Shown: positions 21,446 to 35,324, counted from the first letter of the stretch. The stretch: DNA of 64,000 nt from Pseudisothecium myosuroides (GCA_951799445.1 OX637291.1:1490501-1554500); one strand, 5' to 3'. The notes: generated by a model from the letters alone, not told the origin. A program made the numbers and translations.

Positions 21446-23914
21446 TTGTACTCTTTTCAAAGTATAAATAGTGAAAATAGGACACAGTTGTAGAAATCAT
21501 AACAATTCAACTTTAACCTCTTATAACTTTTGCATATTGCATTCAAATATTTTTCTTGAATTTCACCTAACTGTAAGTGCAATTTGTCTTTATGAGATTA
21601 ACTCTTTGAAACAATTTTCAATAAATTTTTGAAGGAAGAAAATGGAATTGGCATCTAAACCAAATTGTTTTATATTTTTTTGAACCTTCGTGGAATTAGT
21701 TATGAATTTTTGAAGTTGAAATGCAGTGGTCATTGAAAGCACCCACCTCTTGAAATGTACAGTACACTATTAATGCATTGAAGAAAGCAAAATGTACTTA
21801 TGCATTAAAGGACAATTTTAGAGTAAGATTTATTTCAAGACTTCTACTTTGATTCCTCTTAGATACCTAAGAGGGAATTTAGTTTAATCTGAGGGAAGAC
21901 ATTGGCTGGTTGGTTGTAAATTGCTGGCTATGTTGTGTACTATTGGCTAGGTTTGTGAGTGAGCTCGTTGGCCAGGTGGGTTTGTTAATATACAAAGTAC
22001 ACAATAATTTCAATGGAGTAGGAAATTATAACGCTAGGGGGTTCCCGCATTCTAAAAGAACAAATGTTGGGGTTCTTGTAATTCATTCCAAAAATCTCCA
22101 AAAATTGTCAAAAATTTGAAAAATGTATAAAATGATTATTTATTATTTTTCATAATTTTTTTGAGATTCTTGGATTGAACAATATTTGCAAGTAATAAAT
22201 TAATGTCTTTCATGAAGACTTTTAAAAATTGTAATGTGTTTATAAGTTGTCCAAATAATATTACAAAGATATGTGAGATCATCCAAGTATATAATGTAAA
22301 ATATATGAAGGTATTTATTTAAAACTTAAAGATATAAAATACATATATAATAATAGTCACCGAGGGTTGCCTCACACTAATTTCTCCACATTCTACACTA
22401 TATCAATATGTACAGTTACTTTACAAGGATGCAGTAATGCAAGTATTATGTGTGTGGCATGGGTTGGTGCAGTGGCTCATGGCTCGCGATTACAGATTGG
22501 CATGTGCCTCCATCTAGACAAGCATTAGCCATGAGGCAGCTTCTCTGGGGTAAGGCAACCTAAGGTAGTAGGCTCTAAATGCGACCTCTCCTTCAAACCG
22601 TCCCTATATTTAGCTGTAGAATGGATTGGAAGTGATTCTTAAATGGACCTCTTTTGCTATTGAATGAATCAAGGAAAATTTGTTTTTATATTGTGAGAGC
22701 CAGTCATTGGCCTTGATTTCCTCAAATCACTTTCAGAGTTGCAAGGGGACGGATTTGAGAGACCTAGTGTCACAAATAGGTACCTACTACTAAAATCTTT
22801 GAAAATTCATAAATAATTCAAAAATGCTTCAAAAAATATGAAACCACTTGTGTTACGTTTTGCATCTATTTTTCTTTCTCTGAAAAATGAGCTAAAAATA
22901 TTTTGGTTCATGCACGCCTATGAAATGGCGGACCAGCCCTTGACGGGTCGCTTTTTGAACCTACTTCCTTAATTGTCAAGGCAACCCAATTTTGCTATTC
23001 AGTGTAGCGTTCTCTAACTACAAAATTATTTTGAGGCAGAGGAGTATTGAATGTTGAAAATTTCTCCTTTTTTTACTTCCCCTCAAATGCAATCAGCTCT
23101 TAAAAGGTTGCTTTATTCCTCCTCCAACGGGAATGATCCAAGCTAAGTTATGAGGTCTCTCCAGAAGCATTCCACAATACCATACGTGTAGGTCAGTTTT
23201 GTAAATAACTTGGAAAAATTTGGAAAATGCCGAAAATTTGGAAAATTGTACAACTATTTTTGAAAATCTGAAAAATTTCTTTATGACTAATAGTAAACAT
23301 CCAAGAATTATTCTTGAGAAAATTTAGAAAAAAAGAACACATTCATGCATGAATAGAACAAATCAATCCAAAATTAGGATTGTCTAAAAATTAAAAAAAG
23401 CAAAATGCCGAAAGTGAAGAAATCCAAATAAGGCTGCTAAACTGTCGAACTTCCAAAACTAAACTATTTCGACCACAATGTGCCGAAACTGACCTGCGCG
23501 TACGGTAGTATCAGAGGACTTCCAAATAGCTTTTGACGGTACAATTGCCGTGGCTTACTTACAGACGGCATCTCAATAGCCTTGATATGGATGGTCCAGT
23601 GGCCAAAAGGGAGAGGCAAAGTTTTGAGACTGATGAGGTCTACATCTTTTGCGTCTTCAAATCAGGAGTCAAAATTGACATGAGGACAAACATTGAAAAT
23701 GAAGACTTTAGGTTTCTCCTACAATTTTGAAGGAGTAAAGCATCTACTCTATGGTCTTTTATATTCTGGCTTTCCCAAAATATTGGCATGATTGCACGTT
23801 GACTCTCTTTTAGTGTAGAATTGGTCCTCCTCTCTACAATTCTACACCCCTCTCCCTTTTGTGGAATGAGATATTGCAACCTTGAATTGCAACATATATG
23901 TTCCCATGCATGTC
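21446..23914. other. Intergenic AT-rich stretch with repeat copies
   Basis: No gene. About 22455-22610 holds a short repeat starting GTTGGTGCAGTGGCTCATGG and ending CTTCAAACCGTCCC; the end is shared with 8060-8125. The start loosely resembles an RNA polymerase III A box, so a SINE is possible but unproven. About 22715-22975 is a copy of the repeat at 9050-9290 (CCACTTGTGTTACGTTTTGC, then GCGGACCAGCCCTTGA). Confidence 0.4.
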
Positions 23915-24144
23915 TTAACCTTATAAGGACGGACTGGTCTCCGCAAAAATCATCCCTTCTGAAACCGTGGGAATCAATTGTTTAAAAAAATAGAAAAGCA
24001 TTCATTGGAAGTCTAAGCACTATAGAAGACCTGACCTTTTCACAACAAAATTCCGTGGATGAATAGTTGCACTTTTGTCCTACACAGAAGGATTCTTTGT
24101 CATCCATCAAATACTTAGTGTCCATAGTAGCGTTACAGGGTTAA
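23915..24144. mobile_element. TTAA-flanked MITE, family D, copy 1 (230 bp)
   Basis: Starts TTAACCTTATAAGGACG and ends AGCGTTACAGGGTTAA. The interior matches the copy at 38546-38775 along its length: ATAGAAGACCTGACCTTTTC, GATGAATAGTTGCACTTTTG and GTCCTACACAG. Both copies are exactly 230 bp counting the TTAA on each side. No coding capacity. Confidence 0.7.
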
Positions 24145-24606
24145 TCCGTAAGTGCCTAAGCCTTTCTATGTGTGTCTTTCCTATAAAAAAAAAAGAAGAG
24201 CATGGGCTTTATAGTTATTCCCAATGAAGCAAATTTTCTTTTCTTTATATGTATTCTGTTTTTAGTATGCTGCCCCTCCTACAATGTTTGAGAAATTTGC
24301 ATATGACAGTTTTTTGGGATTGGAGGTGACGTGAACAACTAGGAATTGTGTTAGCACACTTAAATGCACTTCCAAAAACCTTAAGTTCAAATGAAGAGCT
24401 ATCAAATCCATTATACAATCCACCTTGCAATTGTTGAAATGCAATTTAATTTGATAAGAAGAAATTGCAAGTAACTCCAAATCAACACTTGCATGTTTAA
24501 ATTTTGAATAGTGAAAATCATGAAAGCACTTTACTCTTTCCATTGGAACCATTTTCAAAGCTATAAATCTCAAATCAAGTGAAATTGGCAAGCCTTTATA
24601 CTTCCA

Positions 24607-24609
<3 letters not shown>

Positions 24610-24679
<70 letters not shown>
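24610..24679. repeat. (AT)n microsatellite, about 35 repeats
   Basis: An uninterrupted run of alternating A and T over 70 bases. It lies in non-coding AT-rich DNA. Confidence 0.98.
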
Positions 24680-24682
<3 letters not shown>

Positions 24683-27000
24683 AGAACCTCTCAAAAATCA
24701 AATATTTAATTTTTTCAATGAAAAATGAAAGCTTCCTATAGTTAACCTTTAATACTACCCATAATTTCTTTTAAATGGTCGAAGGAATGTAACTGCCTTC
24801 ACACAAACAAGCTGAAATTTTGGAGCGACCATATAGAGTCCCCTAAGTAGTTTGGAATTAAACTCCAATCAATTTGGAGGGACAAAATTTAAAGGACCAT
24901 GGGGATGCTCTAAGGGCATTCTTAAATCTTAAAGGTTTAAGAAAACACAATGTGTCCTTTTCAAATTTTCAATGGCAAATTCTTAGTAGGATAAAACAAA
25001 TCTCAATATTTTGTAAAGTAGAATCTTGTAGAATAACAAGTTGTTATACTTTTGCATTTTCCAATTCTCAAAATTTCAATGAGAAGTATTTAAAAATTTA
25101 TTTAGGAAATGAAGTCTTGTAGAAAAAGGGAGCAAATATAATTTTTTTTACAATGAAAGGGATAGTAGGGATGGAAAAAAACATTTTCTTGGACATTTGT
25201 AATCTTTGGTTTGCACAAAAAAAAATTGTCTAGAGGGAATTCTTTCAAAGTTGAATTTTTAGCAATTTTAAAAATACAAGGTTCAATCAGGTGTGATTAA
25301 GAACACTGACAAAATAATTAGAATGATTCTAAATTTTTTGAAGATGTTCCAAAAAATATGCTAACAATATCAATCATTGAATTTTAAAAATTGATCCATA
25401 TATAAATTTCTTTACATTTTGTAGGATCCAATTCAGTTAGTTTTAGCTTTCTACTCCTGTTTGAAAAATGTATATGAATATGAGAGAGGTTTTTATTTTT
25501 TATTTTTTAAAATTAAAAATATTGCATTTGCCTTAGATTCCAATACAATTTTTTTGGGTTAAAAAATCATTGTTTATCTTTTTATAATTTTTCTTCCCCC
25601 AAAGTTGCATTTTTTGCCTATAAATTGATCATTAGAATTGTTATAATCTAAAAATCCAATGGTCAATATTTTCTTCAATTAATTTCGTCTATACTAGACA
25701 AAATAGTCTTTACTTTTGTATGGTAAATATTATAAATTTCAAGCACAATTATGTGCAAAAACATATATCAAAGTTAGACGATTTATTCAAAACCTCAGTT
25801 GTCAAGAAGTTGTTAGGCCTTGAGGGATTATTGGGATCCAAAACTAGACCCCCAAAATATAACTCTTTGTAATTAGAACTTGAAATTTTTATCATTGGAA
25901 GCACATTCAAAAGTACTTCAAATAGGTACAAAAAAAATTCAAATTTAGACAATGGACAACTAAATAGACCACTTCAAAAGCTAGACAAAAGACAAAAATT
26001 ATAGTGGTCTTGGCTAATCACAAATACCAAAGCACATTTCACTCCAAATTGGGTTTTAAAGCCTAAATTGCCAATAATGATCAGAATGACTTTAGGATTC
26101 AATCATGTAGAAACAAAAGTGTACCATTTCATGTAATAATTAGATCATCTTTTGGAAGACTACCTCAATGATAGATCTTGTCCTTTTAGAATAAGATTTC
26201 AATTGAATTCATTTATTTGTATCCAGGGAGGAAAATGTTTATCTGAACCTAACTTGTTTTATGACATGAGGGGTGGATGATATCTCAAGCTTTTGAAGTT
26301 CATTACATGCATCCACAATATTATAGTTTTCATACAATTATTTGTCCAAATCATTGCAAGAAAAGAAGACAATTTCCATGATCATGGATGTAAATAACAC
26401 TCTATTAACTCCTAAAAAAGACGGCATTGACTAGGTGGTTTATTTTTGTTTTCAAGAGCTTACTATAAGAGCTATTCATAATGGATGCAAGACATCCAAA
26501 TATGTTGGTAAAACATTTTTCGATCTATTCTTCAATAATGTGACTAACTTAATCACCTCATACTTCATGATTTTTGTGCAAGGTTATGAATTAGTTTGTA
26601 TAAAGATGGAATGAAAAAGGAGCTTGCAAGATCTTGTGGCAAGATGCTATTCAAGCCATAATATTTTTTTACTTACAAAGCCCCAAAACTACATTCCCCC
26701 TCCTACCATTCTTAGAGGTTAACACCTCAAGAGTCCTGGCATCCATTGGATGGATTACGATTTTTTTTAACTACTTACCCAAGGAGCTATATGAAATGGA
26801 TGAAGTACATCCAAGTACGTTGGAAAAACAATTTTTGTTTATTCTTGAGTGCTACAACTAGAGCTTTCACTTCACAACTAATCCTTCATAATTTCCGTGC
26901 AGAGTTCACAATTAGTTCATAAAAATTATTCCAAAAAAAAAAATTGCAAAAATGAAGATCTTGTATCTAAAATCTTCTCAAACCCTAATTTACTTTGCTT
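24680..27000. other. AT-rich non-coding stretch
   Basis: I see no gene, RNA or clear element here. One isolated GGGGATGCTCTAA at 24900 looks like the right end of a GAGCATC-type Tourist element, but no left partner was found. Bases 26400-26560 and 26720-26870 share loosely similar phrases (GGATGCAAGACATCCAA / GGATGAAGTACATCCAA), an old local duplication. Confidence 0.4.
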
Positions 27001-27029
27001 CAAAAGCTCCACATCAAAAAAACTTGGGT

Positions 27030-28770
27030 GGGCAACCCTACCCTACCAAATTGGGTCATCTAGCTCAGGCCGCCAAGTAAGCACTTTAGGGTTTCAAACT
27101 CCCATCGCGTTCAGAAATCACGCTTCTTTGCGGAGCTTCGGCATTGCTGCGTGTTTGTGAGGAAGCAAAGCTTACGAAGCTGGGAGCATGGTTTGCTAAG
27201 CAATTCACCTCAAGGAAGACGAAGACGCCAACAGTGAAGCGCTTCAACTAGTTCAGCGATTGATGGTACGTGTGCGAATTCGTCGGTATTTTCGGTTGTC
27301 AATTTGATCCCGTTGATTTATAATTCAGAGATTCTAGGCGAGAGAATGATACGTGGTGGTGATTTGCGTGAAAATTTGCTTCCGCTAGAGAAACGTGTCT
27401 CAAGTATCGGTGTTCTAACTTAGGTTGAAATTTTGGAACCGCAAGTGAATTAGGGTTTCTTGTGGGGGGAATTTTTGTTGTCAATTTGATCTCGTTGATG
27501 TATAATTTTGAGGTTTTAGGCGAGAGAATCATGCGCGAAGATTATTTTGCGTGATGCATTACTTCCACCAGTGGAATTTGGATTTTGCGTATTGGTGTTC
27601 TAATGTAGAATAGATTTGAAATTGCAACGCAAGTGTTCTAGGTGTAGTGTGGTCGTTGAATTCTCCGCTCTAGTGTCTCCAAATTACTCTTCAGTGAGGA
27701 ATACTTTTCTTCTTAATTGGAGAGCAAACTGAGTCTTGGTCGGCAGTGACGGTGTTCTGTTTTAGATTTGATTTGAAATTGATTTGCAATTGCAACGGCA
27801 AGTGGATTGAGTTTTCGTGTGAGGACTTGTGGTTGTGGAATTCTCTGCTTTAGTGCCTCCAAATCACTCTATCATGGAGAATTTCTTTCCTTAGTTAGGG
27901 AGAAGATGGAGGTTATGAATCAGGAGAGCTCTGTGGCGGTTTGAAGTGCTGTAAAGTAGGTGAAATGTGTTACGTAGGACGCAAGGATTTGATCGAGGTC
28001 CTTGTGGTCGATTAACATGTTTAACAGGCATATTGCAATGGCATTATGTTGCCATCAGATATCTAGAGTCGTTAGTGTTTGCGAAGTAAGTGTCGCTCTT
28101 TCTTGTACTTTGGATCTCAAAAATGAGATCTACAATTTTTTGAAAACTATGTCGGGAATTAATTGCATACACGACAATCAAGGCACATGTGTCTTATCCC
28201 AGCGTGAAAGAGTACTCTTTGTTGATTCTCTCGGCCAGAATATATCCAAGGTATACGCTGCACGGATTTATTCGAGATGGCACCTTCTTTGAGCATTGTG
28301 TCTGCACTTTGCTTGGGAAGATTTGAGCGCTAGGTCTGCGCAATGTTTTGAACATTGCAGTGTTCGATCGATTGTGCATAATCGATCGTATAGTTTGGAT
28401 GAGCAGTCGATTATCCACGATGTCCGTTCTCTTGAAAGCAATGTCGGGCAGATGAGTTTAGTAATCGTCTATTATTCAGTCCGTTAGAGCTCTGTCTATT
28501 GATCTGTCGCATGCACACATATGTGTCAGTTTAATGAGATGTCGCGTAAAACTTCTATAATATGTCCCTACTGCGCTTCATGCCTTGATTGTCTTAATCT
28601 AGAGTATCATGCTTAGAACCAGGGGATTGACTTGTTTGGACTGTTGGGGTAGGATTTGATTATGCTACCGTATCTATCCAGATCATGTTAGTTGAAGCGA
28701 TTTTAAAAATATCTAATCAAACTCGTGCATCTGACGGATTTGTGTGGAGCTGAATCCAGTTTGGCACAAG
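27030..28770 (+). other. Probable promoter, 5' leader and leader intron of the eIF2B-alpha gene
   Basis: The sequence changes here from AT-rich repeats to unique mixed-composition DNA. A possible leader exon ends at 27265 with a strong donor (GATG then GTACGTGTG). The region after it contains two adjacent copies of a ~183-bp block (GTTGTCAATTTGATCCCGTT at 27296 and GTTGTCAATTTGATCTCGTT at 27477). It also contains a second repeated block (GAATTCTCCGCTCTAGTGTC at 27658 and GAATTCTCTGCTTTAGTGCC at 27839). Leader introns are common in plant housekeeping genes. The exact transcription start is not visible. Confidence 0.45.
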
Positions 28771-31167
28771 ATGAAGGTAGAGAACGCAGTAGAGGATACG
28801 GGGGAAGCTGGAAAGGTTGCGGGAGGCGTTACCTTCGAATGGCTAAAACAGGTGAGGAACTGACCGGGATGACATAGGTGAAGCCAAATGAGAACACCGA
28901 TCGAGTGCCTTGTATGATAAGCCTGACCGGCATGATACAGATGAGGTTTAGTTTTTTATGTTGGTGAGTGGTGAAGATACGTTCAACATGTTCTGCTTTG
29001 GTGAACAGAAAGTGAAGTGCTTCGTTGTACTTCAAGTCTCACCAAAAGTCTGTTCGTTCCGGATCGTGGGCAAAGAATTCCTCTTTATTATTAGGGAGCT
29101 GAGGTCGATGATGTAAATGAGAAATGGGGTATCGACCGATTTGTCTTATTCTTTAAAGAGTTTTATGTCACCTTTTCTGAGTTTTATTGCGTGATGATTG
29201 GAACGTAGGCTGAAGATGCAAGCTTGCAAACAAGCCCAGCGCACACCAGTACAATGGGTCCGCATGGAGACCCGTCCTTCAGCGTAATTGAAGAGTTCAA
29301 TTACTGGCGTACTCAACCCGATCTTGCTGAAGCTGTGGCGGCTATCAAGGCTCTGACAGCTGTTATCAGGCGCAGCCAGGCATCCACTATGATGGGGCTA
29401 GAGGTCGAGCTTAAGAATGCCTCTGAGGCCCTCAAGGTACGTTCAGATGCTGACAATCTGCCATGAGTTCTGTGGATAACATCAAGGCACTAAGGACTAA
29501 ATAATTTTGCTTACCATGACAGTCGGGTTGGGTGAATGGCGTGATCAGGCCCGGGATGAAACCTCTATACCACTGTCTGCAGGCTGCGATCTTTTCTTGC
29601 GATATGTCACACGTACCAGTGCTCTAGAGTACGAGGACATACGAGCGGGCAAAGCTCGTCTGATTGAGCGTGGGGAGCGGTTTAGTGAAATTTCACAGAA
29701 GGTATTGTCTTCTTTGGTTTGGTTGATCGTTTGTGACTGTTTTCATTTCGGAATCTGAAATATTACCAGTATCGAAGAGCATGGTTGTTCGCTGCATATG
29801 AATTAAGCAGGAATTGAATCAGGTATACCTTACTGTTGATCTAGAGCAGTATATCTCTTGAAATTCTCGATTATATTTTAGTTTTATCTTCTGGGATCGG
29901 GGTTGAAGCCTGGTTCATATATGGATCATCTTGAGAATAGTCTGCAAGTACTGGTTGCTGACTGTTTGAACCTGGCAGGCCCGACGAACAATTGCAATGC
30001 TTGGGCAAGACTTTATTCTAAATGGATCCACCATATTGACGCATGGGTTTTCAAGAGTGGTGCTGTCTTTGCTGAAATTGGCAGCTGCAAATGGGAAACA
30101 TTTCTCCGTCATTTGCACAGGTACCATGGATATCATTAGGGTCACATGTTGGGGCGACTTGCATCACTTTGTCAGATATGAAAGCTTGTCAAAAAATGAT
30201 GAGTAGACAGATTTTAAAGTGCAGAAGCCACAAATCTGGCTATCGAGTATCTTTTCAACACCCTAAACCCTACTCAAGTAATGTTGAGTGGAGTGGGCAT
30301 TTGTTGGTTGACTTCATTGTCGCAGGATTTTTTTTTCAAATTATATGCTGATTCCAGATTTTATATGCTTCATAGTATCTACCCTTGTTTCTTCGACTGG
30401 AGTTCTGGTCTGTTACTTTTTACAGATTCCGTATTGCGTGGTACTTTTGCAGAAGGAAGGCCTGACAGCACAGGTGCAAAGGTGGCAAAGGAGCTGATAG
30501 CAGCCGGCATTCCAGTCACTCTGATTCTGGATTCGGGTGTGGGTTTTATAATGGAGAAAGTGGACATGTTATTGGTTGGTGCCGAAGGCGTGGTTGAGAG
30601 TGGTGGCATCATCAATTATCTTGGCACTTTTCAAGCTGCATTGGTTGCCCGGTCCATGAACAAGCCAGTCTACGTTGCTGCAGAAAGCTACAAGGTATGT
30701 GTCCTGTGTCATCAGGACTCAGGTTTTCTGGCGGAACTCAACTTGACGCTTCTGTGGCAACTTTGGTTTCTCAAGGACATGTAGACAATCATAGGATGTG
30801 GAATCGATAGGCAGGGCCGTAAGAAGTATCTTCCTTAATTGAATTGATGGATATTGTTTGCATTGAGGCAGTAATATCTAACGTAGCCCATCTGGAGAGT
30901 GGATATCTCTTTGGAAGATATCCTCTAAGGGTTCTAAGAGCTATTTGTATGTATTGGCAGTTTGCGAGGCTCTATCCATTGGAGCAGAGGGACTTGGGTC
31001 CGTCCCCTTGCCACGTGGACTTTGTGGATTCAGTTCCAGAGGATGCTGAAGTTGAGAACGCTGCCAGAGATTACACACCTCCAAATTATCTGACACTTCT
31101 GTTCACGGACTTGGGGGTCCTCACCCCATCTGCAGTTAGCGACGAGCTGATACAATTGTATCTTTAG
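28771..31167 (+). CDS. Translation initiation factor eIF2B subunit alpha, six coding exons
   Basis: Exons: 28771-28851, 29209-29436, 29549-29701, 29979-30120, 30453-30694, 30961-31167. All introns are GT-AG and phases agree; 1053 nt, 350 residues plus stop. The product is one of the regulatory subunits of eIF2B, the cytosolic GDP-GTP exchange factor for eIF2 in translation initiation. The sequence shows the eIF-2B/MTNA fold: SAGCDLFLRYVTRTSALEYE, RRTIAMLGQDFILNGSTILT with HGFSRVV, TEGRPDSTG, VDMLLVGAEGVVESGGIINY, GTFQAALVARSMNKPVYVAA with ESYK, FARLYPLEQRDL and the closing block YTPPNYLTLLFTDLGVLTPS followed by AVSDELIQLYL. The last block distinguishes eIF2B-alpha from methylthioribose-phosphate isomerase. 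The N-terminal 50 residues are weakly conserved; the first exon rests on the ATG at 28771 and phase agreement. Confidence 0.93.
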
Positions 31168-33000
31168 AGACTTGATGTTTTTTGTTGGAGGTGTAGGCTT
31201 GTATTGGACGCCAGGTTTGGCATGTCTTGCAATTTTGTTAGGGACCGACTAATCATCTGACAATCACCAATTGTCAGTCTGTTTAGTCTGTCAAGATTGC
31301 TGATTTTGCGATTGCGATTAAGAACAGCATGCTGGTTTCGCATACTGAGCAGTAATATGTGTCACATGGGAAAGTTTTGAAGGAAGGTTGGAGTTTTAGT
31401 CTATCATAAAGTACTTCGAGTATAAGTTGTTTTTCATGTGGTTGACCTCTTGCAAAGTACAGATATTTAACTGAAGTGAGATTTTGTAACTGGTCTTGTG
31501 ATCCTCCCTGATTCACTGGGTACGCTTGAAATATGTGCTTTGAAGACTGATCGTAGAGACTAGAGATTTGAAGACTGATCGTATTTGGCCTCTTCTCTAG
31601 TTTCAAGCAAGATAATAATATATATATCTTCATATTTGAGCTTTAATAACCTGAGGGAGATAAGATAGGAGGTGCAGAAACCGCCCATATAAGAGCATTT
31701 TGGCTTAGGATGTCTTTTATGCTGATCAAAGCATTTTCTTACAAATTTTTAGAGAAAGGAGAGAGGGAGATGCATCCATCACAATTTGATTCGTAATTTT
31801 TAGAGTTAAATTGAATTAGATGTGATTTTCTAAAGATCACAACATTAGGAAATGCTATTTGAGTCCATAGGTATAGCCATGAAGATGTGCTAGCCTTAAA
31901 TTGCAACAACATTGTGCATGTATTTGCCTAGGATGATAGAAAGTCTCTCACCACTTATAACTCCACATTATGTACAGTACACTGAAATTTTGTCTACTTC
32001 CAAATCAAACTCAATATCCTAAAATTGTGCATTGGAAATCCCAATTGGCACCAATTTATCAATGGGCCATTTTTCATTCTTACAATGACAATGATGATTC
32101 ATTGTACACTTGTAGGAGCAGTTCGTGGAACATGGGCACAATTAGCACCCCCTACCTTAGCGATCCTGAAACAATGAGCCATTTATTCAAACATGACCAC
32201 ATATATGACCTCAAATTTGAACTTTAAAATCTTGCACTACATAGACTCCCATTTGCGCCTATATATGAGTAATTTTCATACATTTTATTTATTTTATTGT
32301 GAGATGAAATCACATGTCTTCTATACACTATAATGTGCAACTCGTGATATTTTTAGTTTTTTGTGACAAGTTGAATTTATAGTGCACTCATATCAAATGT
32401 AATTTACAGTTAAATTTGAAATTTCACCACATATTACATCATAGAACATCATGGTGTAAGCTAAAATTTTGTATCATTCTATAATTACAAAATCAAGAGA
32501 TCATGGTTTCAAATTTCAAATTTCAAATTGGAGTAGGAGTAGAAACTTGAGATCATCACTCTAGTCAATTCAATTGTTGTGAGAGTTCAAATAGTGCACA
32601 ATTCTTTACAACGATTGAATTGATTGTTGATGAATACAATCTAATTAGTGTGAACATTTGGATGAAATTTACTTAAAAGTTGGATTGAAATATTATTAAT
32701 ATGGATGAATGAATGTTTGATGAAAATGGCGTGATAGTTATATAAAAATCACAGTATTTGAGATATTTTGACCACATTATATATATCTAAAATATTGTGA
32801 ACAACCATATTAGATTGCCTTCAAATTTGTATGATTTTAAAATTAATAAAAATTAGGGATTTTATTGCAAGGTGAACTATTTTAATTAACTTGATTATAT
32901 TTGGATTCAAAATTCAAGAAAGACCATTTTTATGGCTTAGTTTTATATCAAGAGTAAGGAGGTAGAAGTTGCTTAAATACATTGCAAGTTTATATGTAGG
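31168..33000. other. 3' flank of eIF2B-alpha, then AT-rich intergenic DNA
   Basis: The 3' flank carries a 17-bp direct repeat TTTGAAGACTGATCGTA at 31539 and 31567, 28 bp apart. Beyond about 31700 the DNA is AT-rich with no gene and no clear element. Confidence 0.4.
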
Positions 33001-33939
33001 TTAACCCCTGAAGGCCCAAGGCCTTTTTCTGCTAAAAAACACTCAAAACTGCCATTTCTAAAGCAAGGAGTAAAAAAATTTGAAAAATGTTTTTTTTGCA
33101 CATCTAACCGTAGGATCTTACACCTAACTAGTATGAGAATGTGTGGAAAAAATTTCAGTATTTTTGACCACTGAGATTGCGAGATATTTGCGTTTAAAGT
33201 GGAAAAAACAAATATTTCAGCACATTGCGGGACTGGAGTTTTTGACTTTAAACATTTTTAACTTAAAATTTTTGCACTACAGAGTTTAAGCTTTGAATTT
33301 TTATAATGGAGAATTGAATCGAGAATCTAGGGGAAAAAAAAATATTCAAAAAAACTTAATTATCATTCCTAAGAAAATTATTAAGTAGAAGTAGGTATGA
33401 GATAGAAGGAAAATCTAAAATATTCATATATTTTAGATGGAATTAAAACACACTAATTCCAATGCTGAGATTGTTCTAGCAAGTAAACTGAACCATGAGA
33501 ATTTTATTTATTTTTTAATTGCAAAAATAGCATTCAGAAATGAATCCTACAAGTTATTTTTTTCAAGAAGATGCTCTAACTGCCCAAAAAACAAGAATGT
33601 CCATAACTTTCTCATAACAAATCCAAATGAAATGAATCAAAGCTTTCCAGATAGACAAAAAAATAATCTACAAGAAAAAAAATATTAAAAAGAAAAAATC
33701 AAATTTTTGCCAAATCTTTTTTGCTGCCCAGACTACCCAATTACAAAAAAAGTAACATATTTGGCCATAACTTTTGACTCCTATTTCCAAATGTGCTGAA
33801 ATTTAGTGCATATGAAAGATATTCCTTGCGCCCACCTTCTATTAAAATTTCAGCTTAAAATATAGAAATCTCTAGTCACACGTACCTGCCCAAAATTTCT
33901 ATATGGCCAAAAAACGCATGCTGGTCCTTTAGGGGTTAA
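33001..33939 (+). mobile_element. TTAA-flanked non-autonomous DNA transposon, family A, copy 2
   Basis: Starts TTAACCCCTGAAGGCCCAAG and ends GGTCCTTTAGGGGTTAA, 939 bp. Internal landmarks shared by all copies: AAAAAACACTCAAAACTGCC, CCGTAGGATCTTACACCTAA, TATTCATATATTTTAGATGG, GAAATGAATCCTACAAG, CCATAACTTTCTCATAACAA. This copy has lost the subterminal GTCCC...GGGAC hairpin found in copies 3, 4 and 5. No protein is encoded. Confidence 0.85.
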
Positions 33940-35324
33940 GCATCTTCTTCTGTAGAAATGTCCATAAAATTAGAGTGATGAAATTTCAAACACCAACTAT
34001 TGTAAATGCATTCAAGAAACTTGCCAAAATGTATTGGATGAAAAATTGCCTTTTATCATCCAAAAGGGCTCTTTGAAGTCATCCATCTAATTTAAATTGG
34101 CCTTATCAACATTTTACAATTAATGCTTGAGGACTTGGAACAAAACCTAGATGTGCTAAAATATATGATTAGCTCTCTAACTAGGTGAAAACAACTTTAA
34201 AGAAAATGAAAAGTGGTATCTTGCAATAAGATTTAAGATTTTAATATTTTTAAATCCCTAGAGTTGATTCTCAAAACTATATTGATTTATCCTACTAGTG
34301 AGGGTTCAAAATTAGTAGCACTACTATTTCATTTTTATTTGAACATCAGTACATTTCAATAATATTTCAATTTGGATTATTTTAAGATAGCATGACTTTG
34401 GTAAACTTGTATCACATTAGTAGGATCAATAGCCCCAATCCATATAAGACATAATATTATATATATGCTTGTATTAGACAAGTTTGCTCATATGATGCTA
34501 ATCATATTGTTTGTGGAAGTTGTCTATAATGATACTATAAGAGTTCCACTAATAGATCCTTTACCTTCCCTTCCCCACCTCAATTCACTAAGTGAATACA
34601 ATTATGGGCAATTTTATTAAAATGGCGATATTATTTTAAAATGGCAGGAAAACAGTTTAGAAAGGCCGTTCTAAATCTATACTTGCTCTAGAGGTTCAGA
34701 ATTGCCATTCTTGAAATCTTAACCTATCCTAGATGGTGAAAATGGCACACCGTCAAAGTGGCACTTAAAATACCGCCATTATAAAGAAATTGCCCATAAT
34801 TGTAAGTTGTTGATTCCAATTTTGTATAATTTTGTAACCTCTTTTAGTTGATTTAGGATCTTTAATTCCAAATATGCATTCACAATTTTCAAATTTGATT
34901 ATTATTAGTAAATGATATGTTTATATATTATTCATGAGGGAAAAATATGGGGCAAAGTTCCAAAAAAAAATTGCATCTAAAGAACACTTAGAACACTAAC
35001 CTATTTTCATAGCAAATTAGACAAATTTTGCACATTAATTTTAATTTACCTAATTAAGGCACAATAATTTTTTTGTAAGGTCAGGAAAATGTGGGATTAT
35101 TTTTTCCTCATAACCTTGAGTATCTTTGGCTTGCATTCCGGATATCTACCCCAATAAGTCCCAGTCACCACTTTAGTATATTTCCATAAGTGTCTTTACC
35201 GATTATAGTAGAGTAGAGCATTTATACCCTAGCGTCTGACATACATCCAATCCTAGTACATGATATAAAAGAGAATGTGTTCGACTTTGAACTTGGTGTA
35301 GAGGAGTTGGAAGAATGCACTTAA
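33940..35324. other. AT-rich intergenic stretch
   Basis: No gene. It contains the 206-bp MITE described separately at 34598-34803. The rest shows no repeat that I can match within the window. Confidence 0.4.
34598..34803. mobile_element. Small MITE, ATTAAAATGGCG family, copy 1
   Basis: The left end ACAATTATGGGCAATTT and the right end AAATTGCCCATAATTGT are perfect inverted repeats of 17 bp. The inverted similarity continues as ATTAAAATGGCGATATT against AATACCGCCATTATAAAG. Related copies lie at 53184-53323 and 61025-61167. Confidence 0.7.

Noticed and set aside
22455..22610. Sequence starting GTTGGTGCAGTGGCTCATGG, superficially like an Alu or tRNA-derived SINE
   Set aside because: No properly spaced B box, no poly(A) tail and no target duplication; only the last ~40 bases recur in the window.
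24900..24912. GGGGATGCTCTAA, the right-end signature of a GAGCATC element
   Set aside because: No left end was found within several kilobases; a single seven-base match is weak.
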